Part shown: positions 26,884 through 35,454 of the stretch, in pieces
How the letters are laid out: each line of letters starts with the position of its first letter
Position numbering within the stretch: position 1 is the first letter of the stretch
Assembly (NCBI RefSeq): GCF_000975155.1
Contig: NZ_BBRG01000001.1
Span: 417,999-481,998, forward strand
Direction: 5' to 3'
Source of the DNA: Demequina globuliformis
Lineage (GTDB): Bacteria; Actinomycetota; Actinomycetes; Actinomycetales; Demequinaceae
Length of the DNA: 64,000 nt
The notes under the pieces: model-generated
Seen by the model: the letters and a program-made list of their open reading frames with translations, nothing else
What the model was told of the DNA's origin: nothing
Database searches by the model: none
Made by a program: the position numbers and the translations under genes

Positions 26884-28097
26884 GCGAGCGTCCCCACGTG
26901 GTGCGGCACCAGTCGTGCCCCGTCGTGCGAAAACACGGTGGACGTCGAGATCACGCCGCCTTCCACGGCGCCGGGGACCTGCACTATCTCCTTGACGCGG
27001 CGCTCGCCCTGCGGGCCGCGATCAAGGTGGACGACAAGATCGATTGCAGATGCCACCGTCGGCACCACGAACCGGTCCGTGACGTTTTCGCCCGCCAGCA
27101 ACGGCAACGTACACAATTTGGTGATGGCGTCGCGCGCCGAGTTCGCGTGCAGGGTGCACATCCCGGGCACCCCGGCGTTGAGCGCGATCAGCATGTCGAG
27201 CGACTCGGCGCCGCGCACTTCACCGACCACGATGCGGTCGGGCCTCATACGAAGCGCCTCTTTGACAAGCCGCCTCAATGGGATCTCCCCCGTGCCCTCC
27301 AGGGACGGCTGACGGCACTGCATGGCCACCGTGTCGCGACACTGAACCGTGAGTTCGAACACCTCTTCGCAGGTGATGACGCGCTCGCGAGCCGGGACCG
27401 CCCCAGCAAGCGCGTTCAACATCGTGGTCTTGCCAGCTTGCGTCGCGCCGGACACAAGCATGTTCGCGCCACCGGCCACCGCGGATGCGAGAAACCTGGC
27501 GGCCTCAGCGGTCAGCGATCCCAGCCTCACCATGTCATCGAGGTCACGTGCGCGCACCACGAACTTGCGGATGTTGACCGCCCAGTCGCGTCGGGTGACG
27601 TCCGGGATAACGACGTGGAGACGCTCGCCACCCGGAAGTGTCGCGTCCACGAACGGCATGCTCAAGTCGAGCCGGCGCCCGGATTGCTTGAGCATGCGTT
27701 CGACCAAGTCGCGGACAGCGTCCGCGGTCAGCAATGTCGTCGTCAGTTCTGCGCGGCCGCCCCGGGCGATGAAGACCTCCGTGGGCGAGTTCACCCAGAT
27801 CTCTTCTACCTCGGGGTCGTCGAGATACGGCTGCAGCGGGCCAAGCCCGGCAACAGCATCGACAATGGAACGGGCCGCCGCGCGAGGGTCGGTGATCGGC
27901 GGCACAGCGCCCGCCAGCGACCGCGCATCCCAGGCCGCGAGCGCCTCCTCGACCATGGCACGTACCGCCGCGACCTCGGCGGCGGGATCCACGCCGGAGT
28001 CACGAATGCGCTGACGCACCTGGTGCTCAACCTGAGCAATGGCTTCCCCCGTCATGCGCTCGACAGTAGGGCGATTGCTTCCCTCGCGCGACAGCAA
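26880..28097 (-). CDS. tadA: TadA/CpaF-family pilus assembly ATPase
   Basis: Up to 405 residues. A VirB11-like secretion ATPase. Walker A is GATQAGKTT, the Walker B and following segment is RIVVGEVRGAESLDML, with His and Asp boxes between. It powers tad pilus assembly. The start could be TTG 28097 or ATG 28055 (MTGEAIAQVEHQV); neither has a clear ribosome-binding site. In many actinobacteria a CpaE/Ssd-like ATPase gene precedes tadA; here the upstream gene is an unrelated flavoprotein, so the operon is reduced to tadA, tadB, tadC, DUF4244 and three TadE-like genes. Confidence 0.92.
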   Translation of the reverse strand: MLSREGSNRPTVERMTGEAIAQVEHQVRQRIRDSGVDPAAEVAAVRAMVEEALAAWDARSLAGAVPPITDPRAAARSIVDAVAGLGPLQPYLDDPEVEEIWVNSPTEVFIARGGRAELTTTLLTADAVRDLVERMLKQSGRRLDLSMPFVDATLPGGERLHVVIPDVTRRDWAVNIRKFVVRARDLDDMVRLGSLTAEAARFLASAVAGGANMLVSGATQAGKTTMLNALAGAVPARERVITCEEVFELTVQCRDTVAMQCRQPSLEGTGEIPLRRLVKEALRMRPDRIVVGEVRGAESLDMLIALNAGVPGMCTLHANSARDAITKLCTLPLLAGENVTDRFVVPTVASAIDLVVHLDRGPQGERRVKEIVQVPGAVEGGVISTSTVFSHDGARLVPHHVGTLA

Positions 28098-28149
28098 GGC
28101 GCGCGCCTGTGGATAACTCGACGTGCTCGAAATGCTCGATGTGCTCGGC

Positions 28150-28159
28150 GGGCCGATGC
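28150..28159. repeat. GGGCCGATGC motif in the 84-base gap before tadA
   Basis: One copy of the over-represented 10-mer. The same gap contains a perfect DnaA-box sequence (28108-28116) and three imperfect repeats of about 9 bases around TGCTCGA (28122-28148). Confidence 0.45.
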
Positions 28160-28181
28160 CGCGTCACGTCGCGGCTCGGCG

Positions 28182-29531
28182 TTACCTTGGCGTGGGCGAC
28201 AGTCCCAACTCAATGCTCTGGGGCGCGCGGCGGGGCGCCGGCGCGCAGCAGGCGCCGCTTACCTCGGATCCAGGCTCGGCGTCGTAGTCGCCAGCGCCAC
28301 CACACACGCCAGTGTCGGGAAGCACGAGCTCCACTCGCGCAGCCGCCTCGTGATCGCCAGCAATGGCGGCAACGACAGAACGGACCTGTTCGTAACCCGT
28401 CAAGGCGAGGAACGTGGGCGCTCGGCCGTAGGACTTGGCACCCACAATGTAGAAGTCCGTCTCGGGATGAGCGAGATCGGCGGCACCGGTCGCCCTGACC
28501 GAGCCACAGGAATGGACGTTGGGGTCGACCTCGGCCGCTACCCTTGCCGGCGCCTGGAGACGCATGTCGAGGTCGAGCCGGATCTCCGACAAGAAGCCCA
28601 GGTTCGGCCTCGCGCCAGTGAGCACGTAGACCTGGTCGGCTGCTGGCAGGTGCCGACCGTCTTCGGCGGACACGACGGCGCGGCGCCCCTCAAGCTCGAT
28701 GCGTTCTGTGCGGAACCCCGTGACGATCTCCACGATCCCTTCGCGAACTGCTCGGCCCGCGCGCTTGCCCAGTGCACCACGCTCTGGCAACTCGTCGGCG
28801 GCGCCACCTCCAAACGTGGTTCCGACGGCGCCGCGTCGGAGCACCCACGTGACCTTTGTGGCGGGATGCGCCCTCGCTACGTCCGCGAGCGTGGTGATCG
28901 CCCCTGCGGCCGAGTGACCACTACCCACGACAACGACGTGCCGCCCGGCAAACTCTGCCGCTTCCAGGGCAGTCGGGATTCTCGACGCGACCACACCGCG
29001 CTCGCGTGCGGTGGCTTCACCCAGCGCCGGTAGGCCCTCCGCTCCGGCGGGGTTCGGGGTGGTCCACGTCCCGGAGGCATCGATCACCGCGGACGCCTCG
29101 AGGCGGTCCTCGGTGCCATCCGCGCCCACCACGGTGACCACAAATGGCTGCTCGGCACGCCCCGAGTCGACGGACAGGTCACGTCCTTTGCGTCCCACCC
29201 CTGTCACGGTGACGCCGTACTGCACCGCGTCGCCCAATGCGCGGGCCAGTGGCGAAAGATAGTGCTCAATCCACTCGGCTCCGGTGGGGTAGGCAGTGCC
29301 GTCGGCTGCCTGCACGGGCGCTGTCCAGCCCGTGGGCTCCAGCAGGCGGCGCGCGGCGGCGTCGATGAGCTCCGGCCAAGCCGAGAACAGGCGCACGTGG
29401 CCCCATTGCGCGACTGAGGCTGCGGGGCCAGTTCCGGACTCGAGGACTAGCGGTGTCAGGCCGCGTTCCTGCAGGTGGGCTGCCGCCGCCAGGCCCTGAG
29501 GGCCCGCTCCAATCACCAAGACACGTGGCAT
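28182..29531 (-). CDS. FAD/NAD(P)-dependent flavoprotein (ArsO/monooxygenase-like) with cysteine-pair tail
   Basis: 449 residues. Two dinucleotide-binding folds are visible: VLVIGAGPQGLAAA at the N-terminus for FAD and VVVVGSGHSAAG near residue 205 for NAD(P)H, as in flavin monooxygenase-like and ArsO-type proteins. The C-terminus has GVCGG and SGACCAP, a vicinal cysteine pair that could bind soft metals. A tandem ArsR-like operator overlaps or precedes the start (29555-29610), which suggests metalloid-responsive control, but no ars gene is nearby. The start is ATG 29531; ATG 29558 is possible but lies inside the operator. The exact reaction is unknown. Confidence 0.75.
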   Translation of the reverse strand: MPRVLVIGAGPQGLAAAAHLQERGLTPLVLESGTGPAASVAQWGHVRLFSAWPELIDAAARRLLEPTGWTAPVQAADGTAYPTGAEWIEHYLSPLARALGDAVQYGVTVTGVGRKGRDLSVDSGRAEQPFVVTVVGADGTEDRLEASAVIDASGTWTTPNPAGAEGLPALGEATARERGVVASRIPTALEAAEFAGRHVVVVGSGHSAAGAITTLADVARAHPATKVTWVLRRGAVGTTFGGGAADELPERGALGKRAGRAVREGIVEIVTGFRTERIELEGRRAVVSAEDGRHLPAADQVYVLTGARPNLGFLSEIRLDLDMRLQAPARVAAEVDPNVHSCGSVRATGAADLAHPETDFYIVGAKSYGRAPTFLALTGYEQVRSVVAAIAGDHEAAARVELVLPDTGVCGGAGDYDAEPGSEVSGACCAPAPRRAPQSIELGLSPTPR

Positions 29532-29554
29532 GGGTTCATTCCATTCGTTGCGAA

Positions 29555-29610
29555 ACATTGACGAAGATCAATGTGTCCACTGTGGTGCAGATATCGATGA
29601 AAGTCAATGT
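29555..29610. promoter_or_regulatory. Tandem ArsR-family-like operator sites
   Basis: Two related 20-mers, ACATTGACGAAGATCAATGT at 29555 and ATATCGATGAAAGTCAATGT at 29591, start 36 bases apart. The first is an imperfect inverted repeat (ACATTGA/TCAATGT). Such ATTGA/TCAAT half-sites resemble ArsR/SmtB operators. They lie between the divergent flavoprotein and SRAP genes. No arsR gene is visible here. Confidence 0.55.
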
Positions 29611-29655
29611 CTGGATCCGGTCGACATCATGACGAGCACGCGCCACCATGAGGGT

Positions 29656-30348
29656 ATGTGCGGCCGCTACGCGAACTTCCTGACCGAGCAAGAGCTCGTC
29701 GACCACTTCCACATTGCTGCCGTGGCGGACGAGCCCCGCCTGTTCGACGCCAACTGGAACGTGTCACCCACCCAACTGGTGGCGATCGTGGTGCCCGGCA
29801 AGGACGACGACCCCGGGCGGCGCCTTGAACCCGCACGCTGGGGCCTGGTGCCGTCGTGGGCCAAGGATCCGAGCGTGGGCGCACGGATGATCAACGCGCG
29901 CTCGGAGACCGCCGCGGAGAAGCCGTCGTTCCGATCCGCTTTCGCGAAGCGACGGTGCATCGTCCCCGCTAATGGCTACTTTGAGTGGCAGACGGGCGCG
30001 GACGGTAAACACCCGTTCTACATCCATCCCGAAGACGACTCGCCGCTGGCATTCGCTGGGCTGTACGAGTTCTGGCGGGACAAGGCGCTGCGCGAGGACG
30101 CGCCATGGCTCGTGACGACCACGATCATGACGACCGCGGCGCGCGGGTCGATGCGCGACATTCACGACCGTCAGCCCGTGATGCTGGGTTCCGAAGGCGT
30201 GGATGCCTGGCTGTCGCGCGATGCGGATCAAGGCACCTTGTTTGACGTGATCGCCGCACCCGCACCGTCGCTGGCGTGGCATCCGGTGCGCAAAGCCGTG
30301 GGCTCGCCCAAGAACAACGCGCCTGACAACATCGCACCGCTCGACTAG
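29656..30348 (+). CDS. SOS response-associated peptidase (SRAP, YedK/HMCES family)
   Basis: 230 residues. SRAP proteins covalently capture abasic sites in single-stranded DNA through the cysteine exposed after removal of Met1. The N-terminus is MCGRYANF, so Cys2 is present and fixes the start at 29656 despite a poorly placed ribosome-binding site. The active-site glutamate lies in NGYFEWQ and the histidine in IHDRQPVML. It is divergent from the flavoprotein across the ArsR-like operator and convergent with birA across a repeat element. Confidence 0.93.
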   Translation: MCGRYANFLTEQELVDHFHIAAVADEPRLFDANWNVSPTQLVAIVVPGKDDDPGRRLEPARWGLVPSWAKDPSVGARMINARSETAAEKPSFRSAFAKRRCIVPANGYFEWQTGADGKHPFYIHPEDDSPLAFAGLYEFWRDKALREDAPWLVTTTIMTTAARGSMRDIHDRQPVMLGSEGVDAWLSRDADQGTLFDVIAAPAPSLAWHPVRKAVGSPKNNAPDNIAPLD

Positions 30349-30364
30349 TACGGGCCGCGCCCCA

Positions 30365-30374
30365 GCATCGGCCC
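30365..30374. repeat. GCATCGGCCC motif beside the solo intergenic repeat
   Basis: One copy of the over-represented 10-mer, extended to GCATCGGCCCGCC, just 5' of the repeat at 30380. The same 13-mer occurs at 46227-46239 next to another copy of the repeat. Confidence 0.5.
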
Positions 30375-30379
30375 GCCCC

Positions 30380-30439
30380 AAGTGGCACAAAATGGCTGTT
30401 ATAGCCCGCTAAAACAGCGAAATGGAGCCATTTGGCGGG
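30380..30439 (+). repeat. Intergenic repeat, copy A (solo)
   Basis: A 60-base element beginning AAGTGGCACAAAATGGC and ending AAATGGAGCCATTTGGCGGG. It matches copy C (46261-46320) at 53 of 60 positions without gaps. Inside it GCTGTT pairs with AACAGC and AAATGG with CCATTT, so it can form hairpins. It fills the gap between the convergent SRAP and birA genes. Confidence 0.85.
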
Positions 30440-30450
30440 GAAGGCGCGGG

Positions 30451-31320
30451 TTAGGCGCGGCGGACTCGCACGTCTCCGGCCATCACTTCGCGCTCACCAT
30501 GGCGAGTCGCCACGCGCAATGCACCAGAAGGCGCCAGGCCCGTCACACGACCCGTGACCGCCTCTCCCCCCGGCAAATCCACGGTCACATCCCAGCCAAT
30601 CGACGCGCACACGGACTCGACGGCGGCATGCACCCGCGGCAGGTCCTCATCGGCCTCCCACATCGCGACCGCATCTCTCAGGTGAGCCACGAGCGACTTC
30701 GCGAGCGAGACCCTGTCCAGGCGCGCGGCGCCCAAGGTCGCCAGCGACGCGGCGTGCGGGACGGGCAGCTCAGACGGCGACTGCGACACATTGATGCCAA
30801 TGCCGGCCACGATTGCCGCCTCTTCATCGACACCAGAGCGCGGGACCATCTCGCACAGCACGCCCACCACCTTGCGCCAGCGCCCCCAGCCGGGAATGGC
30901 CTTGACGCCGGCCTCGACCACCACGTCATTAGGCCACTTGAGGTAGGCCCCCACGCCCGCATCTCGCAACGCCCCCACCGTTGCCACGCCCGCGACCAGC
31001 GGCGCCCACCCCAGGGAGTCGACGGGGACATCGGGCTTCCACAAGAACGATGCCGTGAGCGCCGCCCCCTGCGGAGTGGCCCACGCGCGGCCGGCGCGCC
31101 CCCGGCCGGCAGTTTGGTGATCCGCGATCATGGCACTGAAATGTGGCCACGCCTCAGGTTCGGCGCGTGCGGCGTCGAGCAGGGCCGTGTTGGTCGACGG
31201 TGACGCCGCGCGCACGTCCAGACGCGCCAACTGGCGCCCCGGGCCCACAAGGCCGTCAAGGGCGCTAGCCGTGAGCGGCTCGCGGGAAGCAGCAACGGCT
31301 GCGGGCGTCGGGGAGGTCAC
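30451..31320 (-). CDS. birA: Biotin--[acetyl-CoA-carboxylase] ligase
   Basis: 289 residues without an N-terminal DNA-binding domain, so a monofunctional class I BirA. It adds biotin to the carrier lysine of acyl-CoA carboxylase through biotinyl-AMP. The ATP/biotin loop GRGRAGRAW and the KWPNDVVV segment are clear. The GTG start at 31320 is 41 bases from the divergent accD-like gene, whose partner accA3-like subunit carries the biotin site, the same arrangement as birA/accD5 in mycobacteria. Confidence 0.94.
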   Translation of the reverse strand: MTSPTPAAVAASREPLTASALDGLVGPGRQLARLDVRAASPSTNTALLDAARAEPEAWPHFSAMIADHQTAGRGRAGRAWATPQGAALTASFLWKPDVPVDSLGWAPLVAGVATVGALRDAGVGAYLKWPNDVVVEAGVKAIPGWGRWRKVVGVLCEMVPRSGVDEEAAIVAGIGINVSQSPSELPVPHAASLATLGAARLDRVSLAKSLVAHLRDAVAMWEADEDLPRVHAAVESVCASIGWDVTVDLPGGEAVTGRVTGLAPSGALRVATRHGEREVMAGDVRVRRA

Positions 31321-31361
31321 CGGGCTAGGCTAGCCGCCGAAGCCACACCACAAGGAGTACC

Positions 31362-32951
31362 GTGACCGATTCCCAGCCCACCTCGACCACCGCAGGCGCG
31401 CTCGACGCTCTGCGTGGCAAGCTCGACGAGGCCGTGACACAGCACGAGGCCACGGCCCAGGACAAGCAGCACGCGCGCGGCAAGAAGACCGCCCGCGAGC
31501 GCATCGAGCAGTTGCTCGACGAGGACTCCTTCGTCGAGCTCGACGCCCTGGCACGCCACCGCAGCCGCAACTTTGGCCTCGACAAGAACCGCCCCTACGG
31601 CGACGGCGTCGTCACCGGCTACGGCACCATCGACGGCCGCCAGGTGGCGGTCTACAGCCAGGACTTCACCGTCTTTGGCGGGTCGCTGGGCGAGGTCCAC
31701 GGTCAGAAGATCACCAAGGTGCAGGACTTCGCGTTGCGCACCGGCGTGCCGCTGATCGGCATCTCCGACGGCGGCGGCGCCCGCATTCAAGAAGGCGTTG
31801 CTGCGCTGACCCAGTTCGCAGAGATTTTCCGCCGCAACGTGGCGGCCTCCGGCGTGATCCCGCAGATCTCGATCATCCTGGGCCCGTCCGCAGGCGGTGC
31901 GGTCTACTCCCCCGCGCTGACCGACTTCATCGTGATGGCGGACGGCACCAGCCAGATGTTCATTACAGGCCCCGACGTCATCAAGTCCGTGACGGGCGAG
32001 GAAGTGACGTTCGAGGAGCTGGGTGGCGGGCAAGCGCACAACGCCAAGTCCGGCGTCGCGCACTACCTGGCCTCCGATGAGGACGATGCGATCGAGTACG
32101 TCCAGCACCTGCTGCAGTTCCTGCCCTCCAACAACCTGTCCGACGCCCCCGACTGGGACGGGGCCGCTGATCTCACGCTGACGGAGGAGGACGAGGCTCT
32201 CAACACCATCGTCCCCAACTCCCCCAACCAGCCCTACGACATGAAGACGGTCGTCGAGACGGTCCTGGACGAGGGCGAGTTCTTCGAGATTCAGCCGCTG
32301 TTTGCGCCCAACGTGCTCACCGGGTTTGGCCACATCGAGGGCCACAGCGTAGGGATTGTCGCGAACCAGCCGCAGTCCATGGCCGGCACCCTCGACATCA
32401 ATGCCTCGGAGAAGGCCGCGCGCTTTGTGCGCACCTGCGACGCGTTCAACATCCCGGTCATCACCTTTGTCGACGTCCCCGGCTTCCTGCCCGGCGTCGA
32501 CCAGGAGCACCAGGGCATCATTCGCCGTGGCGCCAAGCTCATCTACGCCTACGCCGAGGCGACCGTGCCCCTGGTGACTGTCATCACCCGCAAGGCCTAC
32601 GGCGGTGCGTACATCGTGATGGCGTCCAAGCAGTTGGGCGCGGACATCAACCTGGCGTGGCCCTCGGCACAGATCGCGGTCATGGGTGCAGGTGGCGCCG
32701 TGAACATCCTCCAGCGCCGCACGCTGGCCAAGGTGGCCGAGGACGGCGGAGACGTCGACGCCGAGCGTGCGCGCCTGACCGCCGAGTACGAGGACGAGAT
32801 CGTCAACCCGTACGACGCGGCCGACCGCGGCTATGTGGACGCGGTGATCGAGCCGTCGGAGACTCGTGGCCAGATCACTCGGGCACTCCGGGCGCTGCGC
32901 ACCAAGCGCGCATCGCTGCCGCCCAAGAAGCACGGGAACATCCCGCTGTGA
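31362..32951 (+). CDS. Acyl-CoA (propionyl-/acetyl-CoA) carboxylase beta subunit
   Basis: 529 residues, the usual length of AccD5/PccB carboxyltransferases. It moves CO2 from carboxybiotin to an acyl-CoA to make malonyl- or methylmalonyl-CoA. Oxyanion-forming loops [10 protein letters not shown] and, in the C-terminal half, [11 protein letters not shown] are present. The GTG at 31362 has an AAGGAG site 5 bases upstream. It is followed with a GTGA overlap by the epsilon subunit gene, and the alpha subunit is at 38290. Substrate preference cannot be fixed by eye, since the key specificity residue needs an alignment. Confidence 0.93.
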   Translation: MTDSQPTSTTAGALDALRGKLDEAVTQHEATAQDKQHARGKKTARERIEQLLDEDSFVELDALARHRSRNFGLDKNRPYGDGVVTGYGTIDGRQVAVYSQDFTVFGGSLGEVHGQKITKVQDFALRTGVPLIGISDGGGARIQEGVAALTQFAEIFRRNVAASGVIPQISIILGPSAGGAVYSPALTDFIVMADGTSQMFITGPDVIKSVTGEEVTFEELGGGQAHNAKSGVAHYLASDEDDAIEYVQHLLQFLPSNNLSDAPDWDGAADLTLTEEDEALNTIVPNSPNQPYDMKTVVETVLDEGEFFEIQPLFAPNVLTGFGHIEGHSVGIVANQPQSMAGTLDINASEKAARFVRTCDAFNIPVITFVDVPGFLPGVDQEHQGIIRRGAKLIYAYAEATVPLVTVITRKAYGGAYIVMASKQLGADINLAWPSAQIAVMGAGGAVNILQRRTLAKVAEDGGDVDAERARLTAEYEDEIVNPYDAADRGYVDAVIEPSETRGQITRALRALRTKRASLPPKKHGNIPL

Positions 32952-33196
32952 CCGGCCAGGCAGAGGACCCGTTCGCGGCCGCCGCAGGGCTGCGGGTGGT
33001 GCAGGGTTCGCCCGACGACGCGGAACTGGCGGCGCTGGTTGCCGGCGTCGCGGTCGTGGCGTCAGCGGCGTCAGATGATGACGCTCCCGGCTCCCCCACG
33101 TCCGCGTGGATGGACCGCACCCGCACCATGCGCGGATCCTTTCGCCAGTTACCGCTGGGGCGGGGCGCTTCCGCGTGGCGCCACTCGCTGCGGTAG
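32948..33196 (+). CDS. Acyl-CoA carboxylase epsilon subunit
   Basis: 82 residues. A small actinobacterial AccE-type protein that stabilises the alpha-beta carboxylase. It has the typical form: [20 protein letters not shown] followed by a Ser/Ala linker and a C-terminal W-rich arginine stretch ([17 protein letters not shown]). The GTG start overlaps the beta subunit stop (GTGA at 32948), so expression is coupled. Confidence 0.88.
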   Translation: MTGQAEDPFAAAAGLRVVQGSPDDAELAALVAGVAVVASAASDDDAPGSPTSAWMDRTRTMRGSFRQLPLGRGASAWRHSLR

Positions 33197-33201
33197 GGCC
33201 G

Positions 33202-33804
33202 ATGCACGGGGCACGCAGCACACTTGGGCTCACTGCTCTTGCGGGGGCAGCGGCACTCGCGCCCCAGCTCTATGCCAGGGTGAGCGCGCGTGGTCGGCTC
33301 AAGCCAGCATCGGCCGCCGACTTTGATGCGGCTGATGCCGCGCTTGTCCTGGGTGCCAGGGTGTGGCCCGACGGCAGGCCCAGCAGGTTCCTGCGTCAGC
33401 GGGTGGAAGCGGGCGCGGCCCTGTGGAACGCGGGACACGTCACCCAACTCATCCTGACAGGCGCCGGGAACAACCGCGAGGGCCTGGACGAGACCGCGGC
33501 AATGGAGCGCGCAGCACTCGAGCTTGGCGTCCCAGGCGACGCTCTCGTCAAGGACCCGTATGGATACGACACGCGGGAGTCAGCGCGCAACGCCCGCGCA
33601 CAGGGGATCTCGAGCGTCATTGTGTGTTCGCAAGAGTTCCACCTGCCGCGGGCGATGTGGCTGTGCCGGTCTGTCGGCCTCACCGTTCAGGGGGCATACC
33701 CGCCTGTGCTCGCAACGCGGCACCACACCGCGCGCGGCTATGTGCGCGAGATCCCGGCCACCTGGAAGGCCGCTGTCGAGATCGCGCGCGACGCTGCGAC
33801 CTAG
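33202..33804 (+). CDS. YdcF/SanA-like DUF218 protein
   Basis: 200 residues with an N-terminal hydrophobic segment (STLGLTALAGAAALAP) and a DUF218 domain (ALVLGARVWPDGRPS, LILTGAGNNREGLDE, VIVCSQEFHLPRAMW). SanA/YdcF proteins affect envelope permeability or bind nucleotide-like ligands; the reaction is unknown. The start codon ATG at 33202 lies inside a copy of the GGGCCGATGC motif, so the motif also occupies the ribosome-binding region. It follows the epsilon subunit gene by 5 bases. Confidence 0.82.
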   Translation: MHGARSTLGLTALAGAAALAPQLYARVSARGRLKPASAADFDAADAALVLGARVWPDGRPSRFLRQRVEAGAALWNAGHVTQLILTGAGNNREGLDETAAMERAALELGVPGDALVKDPYGYDTRESARNARAQGISSVIVCSQEFHLPRAMWLCRSVGLTVQGAYPPVLATRHHTARGYVREIPATWKAAVEIARDAAT

Positions 33805-34163
33805 ATCCAGGCGAGGAAGCCGAGGATGGCCACCACGATGCTGGCAGCGCTCAGCGCAGCCGCGGGCACGTAGGGCTCCTTGTTCTGGACGTGGTCCACG
33901 ACAGCAATGATCATCAGCACGGCGAGCGCGATGGCCGCGACTGGAGCCAGGATGACGGCGATCGAGGTCAGCGGGGGGACGATGAGTCCGACGGCGCCGA
34001 TCACTTCGAGGGCACCGATGATGCGCTCGGACGCGAGGCTGCGTCGCTCGGGCAGAATGCCGGAGTCGCGCAGGTCCTTTTCCGACTTCACGAGCTTGCT
34101 GAGGCCGGCGGCAAGGAAGACGAGCGCGAGCAGCCCCGCGACGATCCAGTAAGCGATGACCAT
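33801..34163 (-). CDS. DoxX-family membrane protein
   Basis: 120 residues with four hydrophobic helices and the DoxX-like start YWIVAGLLALVFLAAGLSKLV. Members are linked to thiol or oxidative stress responses in some bacteria. It is divergent from a MarR regulator across a compact operator (34204-34223), so it is the probable target of that regulator. Its 3' end overlaps the convergent SanA-like gene by 4 bases. Confidence 0.85.
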   Translation of the reverse strand: MVIAYWIVAGLLALVFLAAGLSKLVKSEKDLRDSGILPERRSLASERIIGALEVIGAVGLIVPPLTSIAVILAPVAAIALAVLMIIAVVDHVQNKEPYVPAAALSAASIVVAILGFLAWI

Positions 34164-34203
34164 GAGTGTCCTTCCGGGCGGCGTGGATAGCCGTAGATTT
34201 CGG

Positions 34204-34223
34204 TTGATGTATCAACGATTGAT
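34204..34223. promoter_or_regulatory. MarR-type operator between doxX-like and marR genes
   Basis: TTGAT-GT-ATCAA-CGA-TTGAT: three alternating half-sites forming two overlapping inverted repeats. TTGATA within it can serve as the -35 element on both strands, so binding would block both divergent genes. Confidence 0.65.
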
Positions 34224-34274
34224 ATGACAACCGGAACTGTAGCAGTATTCCCTCGGCGCGTGCTCCTCGGTACC

Positions 34275-34781
34275 ATGGTGCCCGTGACCGTTGAGGCGAC
34301 CCCCACCCTGAGCACCCAGGACGAACTCTTGTGGCGCCGGTTCAGCGCTGTCCTCGCCACGGTCCCAGCCGCGCTCGACGAGCGTCTGCGCCACACCACC
34401 GGCCTCAACCACTTCCAGTTCACCATCCTGTCGACGCTCGCGGCCCAGCCCGACCGGACGCTGCAGCTCGCCCGGGTCGCTCAAGCGGCGGACTCGTCGC
34501 TGTCGCGCCTGTCGCACACCATGTCAAAGCTGGAGTCCGACGGGCTGGTCGAGCGCCGCACGTGCGACCACGACAGGCGCGCCAACTGGGCCGTCCTCAC
34601 CGACAAAGGCGCGCGCGTGGTCGACGACGCCGCCGCAGCCTACGAGGACCTCAAGCGCGAGGTCCTGATCGAACGCGTGCCCGCCCACCTGCGCGCGGGG
34701 CTCACGGAGTTGTTCACATCGCTCCTGCCGACGGCCGTGGCTCAGCAGTGCGCCGCGGTGGACAGCGACCTCACCGCCTAG
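34275..34781 (+). CDS. MarR-family transcriptional regulator
   Basis: About 168 residues. Winged-helix core with the recognition region SSLSRLSHTMSKLESDGLVERR and wing DHDRRANWAVLT, typical of MarR dimers that release DNA on binding phenolic or oxidant ligands. ATG 34275 (MVPVTVEATP) is chosen; an ATG at 34224 directly after the operator would add 17 residues. The neighbouring DoxX gene and operator indicate local control. Confidence 0.85.
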   Translation: MVPVTVEATPTLSTQDELLWRRFSAVLATVPAALDERLRHTTGLNHFQFTILSTLAAQPDRTLQLARVAQAADSSLSRLSHTMSKLESDGLVERRTCDHDRRANWAVLTDKGARVVDDAAAAYEDLKREVLIERVPAHLRAGLTELFTSLLPTAVAQQCAAVDSDLTA

Positions 34782-34851
34782 GTCGAGCGCTCAGGCCCGC
34801 ACCGGGTGACGGGGCGGGCGCATCCGCCGCTCCTGGGCAGGTTTGCCCCCA

Positions 34852-35295
34852 CTACTGCGCGGGCTCATCCCCCACGGCAGCCAAGATTGTCCCGAGGATG
34901 CCCCGGAGCTGGACCACCTGCTCGTCGGACAGCGCGTTGAGGTGCGAGATAAACCCACGCTCAGCCTCGGCCACCGCCTCATTGACCAGGGTGACTCCGG
35001 CATCGGTCAGCGACAAGAGCCGCACCCGCCCGTCCTCCGGCGATTGCTCGCGCCGCACCCAGCCGCGCTCGACAAGTCGCTGGATGACGCCAGTAGCAAT
35101 GTTCGCGCGAATGTCGAGCGCGCCCGCGGCGTCAGACGTGGGCACGCCTGGGTGCGAGTGCAGGTGTAGGAGGAGGTGAAACTGCACCGGGGTGAGGTGT
35201 TCATCGACCATAGTGCGGGAGTGGTGGCGCATGGAGGTGCGCATCAGCCGGCCCTGAAGCTCGAGAATTTGCGCCACTTCGGCGTCGCGATTCAT
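34852..35295 (-). CDS. MarR-family transcriptional regulator of a divergent efflux pump
   Basis: 147 residues with a MarR winged helix (LTPVQFHLLLHLHSHPG, IRANIATGVIQRLVERGWVRRE, wing SPEDGRVRLLSLT). It is divergent from a DHA2 efflux transporter with a palindromic site between them, the usual arrangement for a ligand-released repressor of a drug exporter. Confidence 0.88.
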   Translation of the reverse strand: MNRDAEVAQILELQGRLMRTSMRHHSRTMVDEHLTPVQFHLLLHLHSHPGVPTSDAAGALDIRANIATGVIQRLVERGWVRREQSPEDGRVRLLSLTDAGVTLVNEAVAEAERGFISHLNALSDEQVVQLRGILGTILAAVGDEPAQ

Positions 35296-35355
35296 CGCCC
35301 ACTCCTTGTCACGCCCTCAGCAGTCGGGAAGGACGCCGGCGGCAACGATCGTTAA

Positions 35356-35401
35356 TTACTTCACGTCACACGAACTTGATAGTTCATCTAACGCGAAGTA
35401 G
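35356..35401. promoter_or_regulatory. Nested palindrome between marR and efflux gene
   Basis: An inner inverted repeat GAACT-TGAT-AGTTC (35372-35385) lies within an outer one (TACTTC near 35357 and GAAGTA at 35395). The region is AT-rich for this genome. It is the likely operator and promoter zone of both divergent genes. Confidence 0.55.
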
Positions 35402-35454
35402 TGTAGCCGAGCCCCCCGTGCGGGGTCCCCATCTTTATCCGCAAGGAGCTGCAG

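Noticed and set aside
28108-28116. Perfect DnaA box (TGTGGATAA) in the gap before tadA
   Set aside because: Single isolated box, no cluster, no dnaA or dnaN nearby and no AT-rich region, so not an origin. A one-mismatch box at 40079-40087 is also isolated.
26898-29033. Plus-strand open frame of 711 codons across tadA and the flavoprotein
   Set aside because: It spans two real genes and their intergenic gap on the other strand; Arg/His-rich translation with no domain.
31317-33233. Minus-strand open frame of 638 codons opposite the carboxylase beta subunit
   Set aside because: Codon-bias shadow of the plus-strand carboxylase gene; no recognisable protein features.
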